Origin: a bacterium
GTDB taxonomy: Bacteria > Zhuqueibacterota > QNDG01 > JAFGCO01
Assembly (NCBI GenBank): GCA_016930535.1
Contig: JAFGGN010000065.1
Coordinates: forward strand, 105,439 to 169,438
DNA length: 64,000 bases
Direction of reading: 5' to 3'
A program made the translations under genes and the position numbers. Every line of letters starts with the position of its first letter. The first letter of the stretch is position 1. Shown here piece after piece: positions 37,283 through 46,174 of the stretch. Below the pieces are notes generated by a model, which saw only the letters and a program-made list of their open reading frames with translations, was not told the origin of the DNA and searched no databases.

Positions 37283-37639
37283 GTTCTTTCCTCCTCCGTC
37301 AATTGTGTTGTTTTTGGCTGAATTTATAAAAAACACTGTAAAGTCATTGTTATTAAAAATATTAGCTTTATGCAGACGTTTTCGGAGATTGGCAAATAGT
37401 ACTCTTCTCTCTTGTGATGCCGCAATTGACCGATAATGTAAAACTTTCTGGGTTAATTATATGTTTGAAGGTTGTTCATCAAGGATACATATTAAATATT
37501 TAATTGTCTAGAGAATTGTTACGAAAACGTATTCGTTGCCTGATATTGACCCAAAAATCGGAAGTATCAGGTCCATGCATCGATTCTGTTATATAAAAAA
37601 GAACTTGACAAAACGTCCAAAATAGATTAAATTTCTAAT
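37283..37639. other. A+T-rich divergent control region
   Basis: About 355 bp without a gene. It contains a 14-bp palindrome ATTAAATATTTAAT (37491-37504) and the promoter at 37605-37633. Either could belong to the DauR-like regulator, perhaps for self-control. Confidence 0.5.
37605..37633 (+). promoter_or_regulatory. Promoter of the DauR-like gene, leaderless
   Basis: TTGACA at 37605-37610, a 17-nt spacer and TAAATT at 37628-37633. TAAATTTC also fits seven of eight positions of the Bacteroidota TAnnTTTG box. The predicted start site coincides with the ATG at 37640, and no Shine-Dalgarno is present, so the message is probably leaderless. Confidence 0.55.
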
Positions 37640-38263
37640 ATGAATGATATCAATCCGGAAATAAAACCCGCCTTAAAAATTTGGGACAGCCTGATGCAGG
37701 GGATCGTAACGCTTTTTCATCCCTTTGTCGAAGGGGCGATTCATGATCTGGAATCCGGTGAAATCGTGGCATTGTACAATAATTTTTCGAAACGTTCGGT
37801 CGGTGACAAATCACCTCTTCATGAACTGAAAGTAAATACGGACCAGTTTCCCGATGTGTTCGAGCCCTACATCAAGATCAACTGGGACGGCAAAAAACTG
37901 AAATGCATTTCCGTGACGGTCCGGGACGGAGATGGAAAGCCCGCCGGCCTGATCTGCCTGAATTTCGACATTTCCATGTTTGGTGATTTCAGCCGGCAGC
38001 TGCTGGAATTTTTATCAGTACGCACCGGAGCGGAAAATCCGGTGGATCTGTTCGGGGATGCATGGGAGGATAAACTGCAGGCGTTTATCAGGGATTTTCT
38101 TACAGAGAACAATCTGTCGGAGTCCCGCATGACCTCGCAGGATAAACAACAGCTCGTGCGCGCACTCTATGAGAGCGGATATTTCAATTATAAGTATGCG
38201 GTGCAGGTGATTGCCCGTCAGCTGCGCATATCCCGGGCCACGGTATATAACTATTTAAAGTAA
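37640..38263 (+). CDS. YheO/DauR-like transcriptional regulator (PAS + HTH)
   Basis: 207 residues. YheO-like PAS domain at about 15-125 (IWDSLMQGIVTLFHPFVEGA, GLICLNFDIS) and C-terminal HTH_22 (about 150-207, GYFNYKYAVQVIARQLRISR, then VYNYL). The family includes DauR, a repressor of D-arginine catabolism. Here the next genes encode a PLP-dependent dehydratase/racemase-like enzyme (15 bp downstream) and a tautomerase, so the regulator probably responds to an amino acid or keto acid. Transcript predicted leaderless. Confidence 0.85.
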   Translation: MNDINPEIKPALKIWDSLMQGIVTLFHPFVEGAIHDLESGEIVALYNNFSKRSVGDKSPLHELKVNTDQFPDVFEPYIKINWDGKKLKCISVTVRDGDGKPAGLICLNFDISMFGDFSRQLLEFLSVRTGAENPVDLFGDAWEDKLQAFIRDFLTENNLSESRMTSQDKQQLVRALYESGYFNYKYAVQVIARQLRISRATVYNYLK

Positions 38264-38278
38264 ACCGGAAGGATCCGT

Positions 38279-39229
38279 ATGTCATTTACGGACACAGTAA
38301 AAGAAGCGTTTGTTCGCATTCAGCCCTATATCCTGAGAACACCGCTTGTGCGGTCGGATTTATACAGCCGGATGACGGGTCATGATGTCTGGTTCAAATG
38401 TGAAAACATGCAGGTAACACATGCGTTCAAGATCAGGGGCGCGTTGACCAGGGTGCTTTCTGTCGACGGAGAGGCGCTTCGCGGGAAAATTCTGATCACT
38501 GCTTCGGGCGGAAATCACGGTCTGGCCGTGACCCATGCTGCACGGATTCTGAAGCTGAAAGCCATGATCTATCTTCCGGAAGGAACTCCGGAACTCAAAA
38601 TCCGGGCCATCCGTGATCTGGGTGGCGATATACGAATCACCGGCCGCGACTGGGACGAGGCCAACGAACGGGCCATGCATGCGGGAAAGGACGCCCGGTA
38701 TCTTTACATTCATCCGTTCGATGACGATCTGGTCATACAGGGGCAGGCCACTGTTGCGCTGGAGATACTGGAACAGACGGACCGGCCGGATATCATCATG
38801 GCCTCGATTGGAGGAGGGGGGCTCATTTCAGGAATCGCGCAGTATGCAAAGTCCGTTTTTCCGCAGATCAGGGTATACGGGGTGGAAACGGCTGGATGCG
38901 ATTCCATGACAAGGAGCATACAGGCGGGGAAACTGACGGCCCTGAATGCGATCACCTCGAAGGCGGAATCACTGGGCGCCAGGATGGTCACGGAGCGGAC
39001 GTTCCGTATCGTGCGGGAATATGTGGACGATTTGTTCGTGGTCAAAGATGCTGAAGCCGAATATGAACAGGTCCGTCTTCTGGAAGAAGAAAAACAGCAT
39101 ACCGAACTGGCTGCATCGTGCGTGGTTTCCGCTTGTTTAAAGCATGTTCCTCCCTCCGATCCCGGGAAAAAAATCGTGATCGTGCTGTGCGGGGGAAACG
39201 TTTCTTTAAAAATCAAGAACAAAGATTAA
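38279..39229 (+). CDS. PLP-dependent threonine dehydratase / serine racemase-like enzyme
   Basis: 316 residues, fold-type II. The PLP Lys is in HAFKIRGA (about 43-50), the phosphate loop is GGGGLISG, and SGGNHGLAVTHAARIL is the substrate Asn-loop. Short form without the C-terminal ACT-like regulatory domain of biosynthetic IlvA, so catabolic dehydratase, serine racemase or threo-3-hydroxyaspartate dehydratase are possible. The last residues (KIKNKD) and the TAA are supplied by the AAAGAACAAAGATTAAAG repeat. AAGGA precedes the ATG. Linked to the DauR-like regulator. Confidence 0.88.
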   Translation: MSFTDTVKEAFVRIQPYILRTPLVRSDLYSRMTGHDVWFKCENMQVTHAFKIRGALTRVLSVDGEALRGKILITASGGNHGLAVTHAARILKLKAMIYLPEGTPELKIRAIRDLGGDIRITGRDWDEANERAMHAGKDARYLYIHPFDDDLVIQGQATVALEILEQTDRPDIIMASIGGGGLISGIAQYAKSVFPQIRVYGVETAGCDSMTRSIQAGKLTALNAITSKAESLGARMVTERTFRIVREYVDDLFVVKDAEAEYEQVRLLEEEKQHTELAASCVVSACLKHVPPSDPGKKIVIVLCGGNVSLKIKNKD

Positions 39230-39250
39230 AGAGCAAAGAACAAAGATGAA
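39211..39250 (+). repeat. AAAGAACAAAG word repeat supplying the stop of the PLP gene
   Basis: AATCAAGAACAAAGATTAAA, then GAGCAAAGAACAAAGATGAA. The TAA of the enzyme gene (39227-39229) is inside the repeat. GATTAAAGAGCAAAGA recurs exactly at the end of the tautomerase gene 664 bp on. Confidence 0.8.
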
Positions 39251-39256
39251 GTAGAA

Positions 39257-39418
39257 GGGTATATGAGTATATGTGTATATGGGACCCCGCTTCCCGGCCC
39301 CGTTAATAATCCGCTGAATGCTGAAAATCCGCTTCTCTATGGAGGATGGACGATGTCCGGACGAAAGACAGCCTCTTTTACCCATACACTCATATACCCA
39401 TATACTCATATACTGCAG
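39257..39418. repeat. GTATATGAGTATATG strings as an inverted pair
   Basis: Left copy 39257-39286 (GGGTATATGAGTATATGTG and onward, then a C-rich GGGACCCCGCTTCCCGG tail). The right copy at 39377-39418 is inverted (CATATACCCATATACTCATATAC-type). The 15-base core GTATATGAGTATATG is exact in both. Between the arms are about 90 bp of unique sequence without a gene. Direct relatives lie at 63405-63456 and 63498-63545. Confidence 0.7.
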
Positions 39419-39479
39419 GCAGCCAACTGCATTCCTCGAAGAAAACCAGAGAAAAATCACATGAAAGGGAGTAAACGAT

Positions 39480-39893
39480 ATGCCATTTGTGCAGCTTAAA
39501 ATTGTCAGGGAACAGGTGAGTCCCGGGCAGAAAAGGAAACTGGTCGACGGATTGATGGACATCATTACCGGGATTATGCAGCGTGAAAGGGATCTGACTG
39601 TCATCACGGTGGATGAGCTCGATGCATCCAACTGGATCATCGGAGGAAAACCGCTTGCAGTAAACCCGGAACAGCATGGCGGGGCTGCATCCGTTCAGAT
39701 AAAAATATCGAAGGGCACCAGCAATCCCGAAGAAATGGCAAAGGTCATGCAGGCGGGGAAATCGTTGATTGCACAAGTGCTTGGGCAGAATGAGATGACC
39801 AATTACTTTATAATCGAGGAACTGAATCCGGATGGATGGGGTTTTGACGGGATGACCATGACAGAAATCAATCAAAAGGAAAAGCAAGATTAA
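39480..39893 (+). CDS. Tautomerase-superfamily protein with two fused domains
   Basis: 137 residues, about twice the 60-odd of a single 4-oxalocrotonate tautomerase subunit. First unit starts MPFVQLKIV with the N-terminal Pro that acts as base after Met removal, and has GQKRKLVDGLMDII. Second unit begins near ASVQIKISKG and has EEMAKVMQAGKSLIAQVLGQ but no free Pro, so only one active site per pair is likely. WGFDGMT matches a conserved end. GGGAG precedes the ATG. The TAA lies in an AAAGAACAAAG repeat. Probably works on a keto acid related to the upstream PLP enzyme. Confidence 0.82.
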   Translation: MPFVQLKIVREQVSPGQKRKLVDGLMDIITGIMQRERDLTVITVDELDASNWIIGGKPLAVNPEQHGGAASVQIKISKGTSNPEEMAKVMQAGKSLIAQVLGQNEMTNYFIIEELNPDGWGFDGMTMTEINQKEKQD

Positions 39894-39931
39894 AGAGCAA
39901 AGACCAAAGAACAAAGACCAAAGACCAAAGG
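39884..39931 (+). repeat. AAAGAACAAAG word repeat supplying the stop of the tautomerase gene
   Basis: GCAAGATTAAAGAGCAAAGA followed by several ACCAAAGA and ACAAAGA units. It leads straight into the GGGTCGTTG / GAGAAACGG repeat at 39930. Confidence 0.8.
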
Positions 39932-40368
39932 GTCGTTGTACCGGGACGTGAGACGGTGAGCCGGAGAGAATGAGAAACGGAGAAAAAAAGCAATGTTGAA
40001 TTTTGGATGTTGAATGTTAAATTGAGAGAAAACCACAAGAACGCAGGGAACGCAAAGAATGTGTAAAAGGGTTGAAGCGTAGAACTGTAGAAGAGGCTGC
40101 CGTTTCTGCCTGCATTATGCTGTCAGTCGTCCCCGGTCAGCGGTCAAATTCTTATGTTTGGATTTTCGACTTTTGGATTTGTAATTTATTTTTTTTTGGG
40201 ATTTGTCATTTGGGATTTTCGCGGTCCGCGGTCCACTGTCTGCGGTCGATGATTTAAATCTCCATATTGTATCGACTGGTGAAAATTTTATTATTATCCT
40301 GCTTTTTTCTCCGTTTCTCATTCTCTCCGTCTCTCCGATTCACTGACGGTCAGGTTGGCCGTCCGCTG
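39894..40368. repeat. Composite block of five stacked word-repeat families
   Basis: No gene in about 475 bp. In order: AAAGACCAAAG units (to 39931); the GACGTGAGACGGTGAGCCGG and GAGAATGAGAAACGGAGAA unit (39930-39990); ATGTTGAATTTTGGATGTTG string (39991-40025); ACGCAGGGAACGCAAAGAA string (40028-40060); GTAGAAG-type string (40061-40096). After a short unique stretch come an inverted copy of the GGACCGCGG plus CAAAT-rich family (40141-40248) and an inverted GAGAAACGG unit (40302-40352). The left part is in plus and the right part in minus orientation, so the block is roughly mirror-arranged. Confidence 0.7.
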
Positions 40369-41559
40369 TCATTGCCCGAAATGCCGGTTGATTTTTTTCA
40401 TGTTTTCCATGATGGGGATTTTTTGCGGGCAAAGGGGTTCACAGATACCGCATGCCTGGCATTGCGATGCTTTGGCTGATTCCGTGAAATGCCAGAGATA
40501 CAGGGCCCGGCCCATGTCGGGATTGACCCGGCTCAGATTAAACACTTCGAAGTTGTACGGGATGTCGAGTCCATGCGGACACGGCATGCAGTAGCCGCAT
40601 TTAGTACAGGGGATTGTGTTCAGTCCGCTGTAAGCAGTCCGCACGCGTTCAATCAATTCATGTTCTTCCCCGGTCAGGGATGAATCCGCGGATTTCCGGG
40701 CGCTTTCGATATTCTCCAGGACCTGCTGCATGGCTGACATGCCGCTGAGAATCGTGCTCACACCGGGTTTGTCCCAGATCCACCTCAGCGCCACATCCGC
40801 CGGTTTTTTACCCGAATTCTCCCAGATTTCCTTTATACGGCCTTGCGGCCTGGTGATATTGCCGCCCAGGAGGGGCTCCATGACCACCACGGCCAGTCCC
40901 TTTTGTGCGGCGTAATTCAGTCCGGCCGTGCCGGCCTGTACGGTTTCATTGAGAAAATTATACTGGATCTGTGCCAGTGTCCAGTTGTCATAAGCGTCGA
41001 TCACTTCCCTGAAAAGACCGGTCTGATCATGAAACGAGAATCCCAGATACCGGATGCGCTCGTCCGCCATGGCTTTTTCAGCGGATGCGATCATGTTCAT
41101 GGAACGGATGTGTTCCCAGCGGTCCCTCCATATGGCGTGGAACAGGTAAAAGTCGATACAGTCCGTATCGAGACGCCTGAGCTGTTCATCCAGGAACCTG
41201 TCGAAATCATCCGGTTTTTCCACGAGCCAGCAGGGCAGCTTGGTGGCGATTTTTACTCTTTCGCGGTATCCGTTTTTCAGAGCGCGGCCGACGATTCCTT
41301 CGCTTTTTTCCCCGTGATACGGCCAGGCCGTGTCCACGTAGTTCACACCCAGATCCACGGCGCGCCGGATCATGCGGATCGATTCCTCTTCGTCCACCAG
41401 CGATTCGTTCCCCGGCCCGGTCAGGGGCAGACGCATGGCTCCGAATCCCAGAGCGGATACTTTCCAGTCCAGCCTGCCGAAGGGGCGAAGGGACATCGAT
41501 GTCTTTTTGTTTTCATTTTCTCCGGATACGGCAGGTGTGCCGGCGGGATCGGACAGCAT
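40369..41559 (-). CDS. Aldo/keto reductase with C-terminal 2x[4Fe-4S] domain
   Basis: 396 residues from ATG 41559, preferred because AGGGAG lies nine bases upstream; the longest frame adds 30 residues and an ATG at 41496 is a second choice. AKR barrel: GFGAMRLPLTG, the catalytic Asp-Tyr of NYVDTAWPYHG, a Lys in IATKLPC and the barrel His region DFYLFHAI. The C-terminal ferredoxin-like part has CTKCGYCMPCPHG and CQACGICEPLCPQ, enough for two clusters. This fusion is common in anaerobes, where it probably uses ferredoxin or passes electrons to it rather than NADPH alone. Substrate unknown. Ends next to the repeat block. Confidence 0.9.
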   Translation of the reverse strand: MLSDPAGTPAVSGENENKKTSMSLRPFGRLDWKVSALGFGAMRLPLTGPGNESLVDEEESIRMIRRAVDLGVNYVDTAWPYHGEKSEGIVGRALKNGYRERVKIATKLPCWLVEKPDDFDRFLDEQLRRLDTDCIDFYLFHAIWRDRWEHIRSMNMIASAEKAMADERIRYLGFSFHDQTGLFREVIDAYDNWTLAQIQYNFLNETVQAGTAGLNYAAQKGLAVVVMEPLLGGNITRPQGRIKEIWENSGKKPADVALRWIWDKPGVSTILSGMSAMQQVLENIESARKSADSSLTGEEHELIERVRTAYSGLNTIPCTKCGYCMPCPHGLDIPYNFEVFNLSRVNPDMGRALYLWHFTESAKASQCQACGICEPLCPQKIPIMENMKKINRHFGQ

Positions 41560-41797
41560 GGGTAATCTCCCTGTTTCTGATGAAGCATGAACCGGCCAGG
41601 GCGCAATAATACCGGACAATACCGGATCGCCGGTGCCGTCATACAACATTTAAGGTACATTATTTTGCATGCGGATTCAAATAAAAAAACAGCCGGTTTA
41701 AATCCACTGTTGTTATCATGAAAACGGCTCTGTATATTTAATTATACACCGTCATTCACAATGTCGTTTTTGTCATTATCCGGGAGGGTATGTCATC

Positions 41798-44089
41798 ATG
41801 GAAACCTGGCTCGTCATCATCAGTCTCCTGCTTGTCATTTATATCGTAAAAACGAACCGGCTTTCCGGGCAGGTGCGCATCATGCGGCGCGATATGGACC
41901 GGTTCAGTCCGGACCGGACCCGGGCAGCCGGGCAGACGGAAGCCGGGGAAGCCGGAAGCGCTGAGGGTTCCGGGGATCGCGGGGATTCATATGACCGTGT
42001 CGAAACGCGTCCCGCAGACGCGGGGGGAAGATCCGTTCGGCGGAAAAAATCCAGGACACGAAGCGAATGGGAAACCCTGATCGGCACGAAACTGCTGAAC
42101 CGGACCGGGGCCGTGGCCCTGATTTTAGGAGCCGGGTTTTTCATGAAAACCGCGTACGACAAGGATTGGTTTTCGCCCGCAGTGCGTGTGCTGGCGGTGG
42201 CCCTGTATGGTTTTGTGTTTCTCCTGATCGGATCGCGTCTCCATAAAAAGGGGCTCGCCATTTTCGCGCAGGGGATGATCGGCTCCGGCCTTGCCCTGCT
42301 TTACCTGTCCGTGTATTCATCATTCAATTACTACCATCTCATTACCCAATGGACCGCTTCTTTCCTGATGCTCATGGTCACGGCAATTGCATTTTTCTAT
42401 GCACTCCGCTACCGGTCCCTGGCCATGGCGCTTCTGGGATGGTTCGGCGGTACGATGACACCCCTCATCCTTGGTTCGGGGATTGCCGATGCATGGCGCC
42501 TGTTTACCTATCTGATGATTATGACGGCCGGCATTACAGCCATTGTTATGATAAACAGGCAGTGGATCGTGCTGGAGCTGCTTTCGCTTGTATCCGCCTT
42601 TTCCTATTTCTTTGTTTGGCATCATGCCCATTATTCCCGGGAAAGGATGACAGCGGCCCTTGTATTCGTTTCCGTGATCTGGATTTTGTTTTTCCTGAGT
42701 CATCTGATTGCATGGATCCGGAGAGATGAAGGCCGGGCCAGGCTCAGGCAAATCGATACCAGTTTGAATCTGGCGCTGTACTTCAGCGCGCTTTATGTGG
42801 TGATCGATCCCGTTTATCACAGGTGGATGGGCCTGATCACACTGATGCTGGCTTCGGTTTATTTATTTACATCACTTGCGGTTCGAAAACGTGTTTCCGC
42901 GGATCAGAAGCGGATTCTGGTCCAGAATCACATATCGACAGCCGTTCTGATTGTTTTTGCAACGGCCATTCAGCTGGACGGGTATCATACGCTTGCGGGA
43001 TGGGCCGCAGAGGCCCTTGTGCTGGGCTGGATCGCCCGGCGGAATTCCCTGCGCTATGTGTTTACCATGATCTGGATACTCTTTGCCGTTTCGTATTTCA
43101 AATTGCTTGTCGTCGAGTTTGCCTTTGATCAGAATCTGATTAAAAACTACAGGGATGCAGGCGTTCTTTTCGTTCTGAACTGGCGCGATGCGGCGAGCCT
43201 GCTGCTGATCGCATCCATGGCCGTGAGTTCGTTCTGGATGCAGCGCATGCAGGATGTCTGGAGCATGCGCATCAAATCGCATGTTGAAGCCGGCTGGTCC
43301 GTTCTGCTCCTGGTGTTTTGTACGGTGGATGCGGATATTGCCATCACGGCACTCGCGGCCGGTCATGTGTATTCCCCTGAAATTCTGGGGTCCTCCCGCT
43401 GGCTGGTTTATGCCGTGATCTGGATCAGCGTATCCATACCCGTGACGTTCCTGGGACTCCGGTACGGATACCGGTCCTATCTGTTCTGCGGATATGCGGC
43501 ATTCATTTCCGCGGCCGTGCCGCTCATGATCCATGCCATGACCCCTTTTCATGAGATACTCCGTTTTTCGCCTGTCCTGAATATCCGGACGGTCTGTATC
43601 GGACTGTATATTCTGGGCAGTTTTATCCATTTGTCCCTGTCTTCACGGTTTGCGGATACTTACGGGAAACAGGCTGTTATGGACTGGACAATCCGCATTG
43701 CCATTCTGCTGATGCTGTTCATGCTGATCACGGGCGATGTCAGGGATATTTTTCTGAAGAAGATCCAGGTCATCACACAGAGCGGACAGGATAATGCGGC
43801 CGGTCTCATGGTTCAACGATATCAGAACATGAAACAGCTCGCTTTATCCGGCGGATGGCTGATCTATGCGGTCGCCGTGCTTTGCACGGGTGTGATCAGA
43901 AAGAAGCAGTATTTACGTATTGGAGCCATCGTGCTGATAGGCCTGACAATACTGAAAGTATTCATTTACGATTTGTCCTATCTCGATACGGCTTACCGGT
44001 TCGTTCTGTTTCTGCTCCTGGGCATCGTTTTACTCGGGGTCTCCTATTTTTATCAGAAATACAGGCACTTGTTTATGCCGGATTGGTGA
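41798..44089 (+). CDS. DUF2339-family polytopic membrane protein
   Basis: 763 residues. One N-terminal helix (about 2-20), a charged linker rich in Arg, Gly and Asp (about 30-95), then about eighteen to twenty hydrophobic helices. IGTKLLNRTGAVALILGAGF (about 100-119) is the DUF2339 signature. The family has no established function; cell-envelope roles have been proposed. GGGAGG precedes the ATG. A single gene between the reductase and the YadA-head-like gene. Confidence 0.85.
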   Translation: METWLVIISLLLVIYIVKTNRLSGQVRIMRRDMDRFSPDRTRAAGQTEAGEAGSAEGSGDRGDSYDRVETRPADAGGRSVRRKKSRTRSEWETLIGTKLLNRTGAVALILGAGFFMKTAYDKDWFSPAVRVLAVALYGFVFLLIGSRLHKKGLAIFAQGMIGSGLALLYLSVYSSFNYYHLITQWTASFLMLMVTAIAFFYALRYRSLAMALLGWFGGTMTPLILGSGIADAWRLFTYLMIMTAGITAIVMINRQWIVLELLSLVSAFSYFFVWHHAHYSRERMTAALVFVSVIWILFFLSHLIAWIRRDEGRARLRQIDTSLNLALYFSALYVVIDPVYHRWMGLITLMLASVYLFTSLAVRKRVSADQKRILVQNHISTAVLIVFATAIQLDGYHTLAGWAAEALVLGWIARRNSLRYVFTMIWILFAVSYFKLLVVEFAFDQNLIKNYRDAGVLFVLNWRDAASLLLIASMAVSSFWMQRMQDVWSMRIKSHVEAGWSVLLLVFCTVDADIAITALAAGHVYSPEILGSSRWLVYAVIWISVSIPVTFLGLRYGYRSYLFCGYAAFISAAVPLMIHAMTPFHEILRFSPVLNIRTVCIGLYILGSFIHLSLSSRFADTYGKQAVMDWTIRIAILLMLFMLITGDVRDIFLKKIQVITQSGQDNAAGLMVQRYQNMKQLALSGGWLIYAVAVLCTGVIRKKQYLRIGAIVLIGLTILKVFIYDLSYLDTAYRFVLFLLLGIVLLGVSYFYQKYRHLFMPDW

Positions 44090-44296
44090 GATTTCCCGGC
44101 TTAAAACGCATGCAGAAGAAGGATCGTATCCTTTTCGAGTGATGCTGTTCTTCTTTTTATGCTTATCAGGCTGCCGGATCTGCAGATCATTTTATAAAAT
44201 GCCTCTTTCGGTGCGGCATGATTTTCGCTTGATTTCAATAAATTTTATTTGTTTCTTAAAAAATCATTCCTCAATTCAAATTTTGAAAGGAATCGC

Positions 44297-46153
44297 ATGA
44301 AAACTGCCAAACTGTTCATCCGGATCGTTATCGGGCTGAGTATCAGCATGTCATACGCCCAGATGAGTGTCAAAGACAGTGACAGCAATATGCTGATGCA
44401 GGTCAATGATGAAGGAATAATCGGTTCGATTACACTGCCGGCCACGGATATTGCAATGGGAACGCAAACCAACAAACTCTACAATTTGAACGGCTTTCTG
44501 ATCTGGAACGGCACTGTATTGGGCACATCGGGAAGCGCGGGCGGCTGGACAGACAGCGGCTCCGCCATCTATACGACGACCTTGACGGACAAGGTGGGCA
44601 TCGGGGACAGTTCCCCGACTCACACGCTGGATGTCGCAGGGAAACTCGGTATCAATGATCATCAGATTATGTATCTCCCAGATCAAAGCGTCTACAGCGG
44701 TACCTTGATTATCGGTTCCGGAGGAAGTTCGCTTGCACACACGGCCGGAAACGAGGGCAGGGGGAATACCGCCGTGGCCGCATCCGCTCTGAACTCGATC
44801 ACATCGGGCGCCTACAATACAGCGGTCGGCAATGAAGCGCTCAACGACAACAACACAGGCAACGACAATACGGCTGTGGGACATTACTCATTGCTCGTCA
44901 ACACGGATGGAAGCGGCAATACGGCCGTGGGTAAGAGCGCGCAATATCTGAACGAGAGCGGTGCCGGTAATACGGCCGTGGGCAGTTATGCGCAGCTTAC
45001 CAATGAATCGGGCAACAACAACACGATGATCGGTTCGTATGCGGGATACAATACGTCCGCAGCGATCACCGGAAGTGTCTTTCTGGGCCATAAGGCCGGA
45101 TACAACGAGACGGAAAATGACCGGCTTTATATCGAGAATACGGACAGCAGCACACCGCTCATCGGCGGTGATTTCTCATCGGATGAGATTTATTTAAACG
45201 GCAAGGTGGGCATAGGCACGGACAGTCCCGAGTTCAGGCTGAGTGTTTTAAATGACGGCGGCATTCTGGCCAAGGGGACGTTCGGTGCCGGCAGCACGCT
45301 GACGACATCGGGCGGTGGCGCGCGTCTCATGTGGTATCCCAGAAAAGCCGCATTCCGGGCCGGTGATCCGCTTGGAAGCAATTGGGACAACGCGTCGATC
45401 GGGGATTATTCCTTGGCAACCGGGTATGCTTCAAAGGCAAGCGGACAGTATTCGACAGCGTTGGGTTTCTATACCGAGGCCAGCGGTCTTGGATCGACAG
45501 CCATGGGGAGCAATACAATCGCCAGCGGCGAATTTTCGACGGCTATAGGTGCAAACAGCAGTGCCACAGGGGATTATGCGATCGCTATCGGTACGGGGAC
45601 AAGGGCAGGATCTTATGAAATGCTGGCCATCGGCCAATACAATATCGGCACAGGGTCCGCTGATACATGGGAGACGGGGGATCCGATTTTTGAAATCGGT
45701 GTCGGTTCGGGGCCCAGCGACCGCGTCAATGCGCTTGAAGTGCTTAAAAGCGGGAATGTGGGTATCGGTGTCAGGCCGCTGTCCGGGAAACTTGAAGTGG
45801 AGGGAAATGTGAGGATTTCGAATGGGAATTGTATCATCACGAACGGCAGTTATCTGGATGACGGACAGACGCTGAACGTACCGGATTATGTATTCGAACC
45901 GGGTTATGAGATTGAATCCATCGATGCGCATGCGCAATTTATGTGGCAGCACAAACATCTGCCCGCGGTCACTTCAGCGGATGAAATCAAATCCTCCAAA
46001 AGCGGTTATAACATGTCTGAAAGACGCGAGCAGATTCTGGAGGAGCTGGAAAAGGCCCATATTTATATCGAGCAACTGCACAGGCAGCTTGCCGTCCAGA
46101 AGGAAGATATCGAGTATCTGAGAAATCGGATCAACATGATCTCGAATGAATAA
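44297..46153 (+). CDS. Exported YadA-head-like repeat protein with C-terminal coiled coil
   Basis: 618 residues from ATG 44297 (AAAGGAA upstream). Signal peptide ends near MSYAQ. A tail-fibre-like entry (VGIGDSSPTHTLDVAGKLGI) is followed by left-handed beta-roll repeats of the trimeric autotransporter head type: GNTAVGKSAQYLNESGAGNT, later ASGQYSTALGFYTEASGLGS. The C-terminus has NVPDYVFEPGYEIES and a heptad-like helix (LEELEKAHIYIEQLHRQLAV). There is no YadA membrane anchor and no T9SS domain, so the route to the surface is unclear. The protein probably forms a trimer. Could be an adhesin or a fibre protein. Confidence 0.82.
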   Translation: MKTAKLFIRIVIGLSISMSYAQMSVKDSDSNMLMQVNDEGIIGSITLPATDIAMGTQTNKLYNLNGFLIWNGTVLGTSGSAGGWTDSGSAIYTTTLTDKVGIGDSSPTHTLDVAGKLGINDHQIMYLPDQSVYSGTLIIGSGGSSLAHTAGNEGRGNTAVAASALNSITSGAYNTAVGNEALNDNNTGNDNTAVGHYSLLVNTDGSGNTAVGKSAQYLNESGAGNTAVGSYAQLTNESGNNNTMIGSYAGYNTSAAITGSVFLGHKAGYNETENDRLYIENTDSSTPLIGGDFSSDEIYLNGKVGIGTDSPEFRLSVLNDGGILAKGTFGAGSTLTTSGGGARLMWYPRKAAFRAGDPLGSNWDNASIGDYSLATGYASKASGQYSTALGFYTEASGLGSTAMGSNTIASGEFSTAIGANSSATGDYAIAIGTGTRAGSYEMLAIGQYNIGTGSADTWETGDPIFEIGVGSGPSDRVNALEVLKSGNVGIGVRPLSGKLEVEGNVRISNGNCIITNGSYLDDGQTLNVPDYVFEPGYEIESIDAHAQFMWQHKHLPAVTSADEIKSSKSGYNMSERREQILEELEKAHIYIEQLHRQLAVQKEDIEYLRNRINMISNE

Positions 46154-46174
46154 CACCCTTGTATCCGGAAAAGA

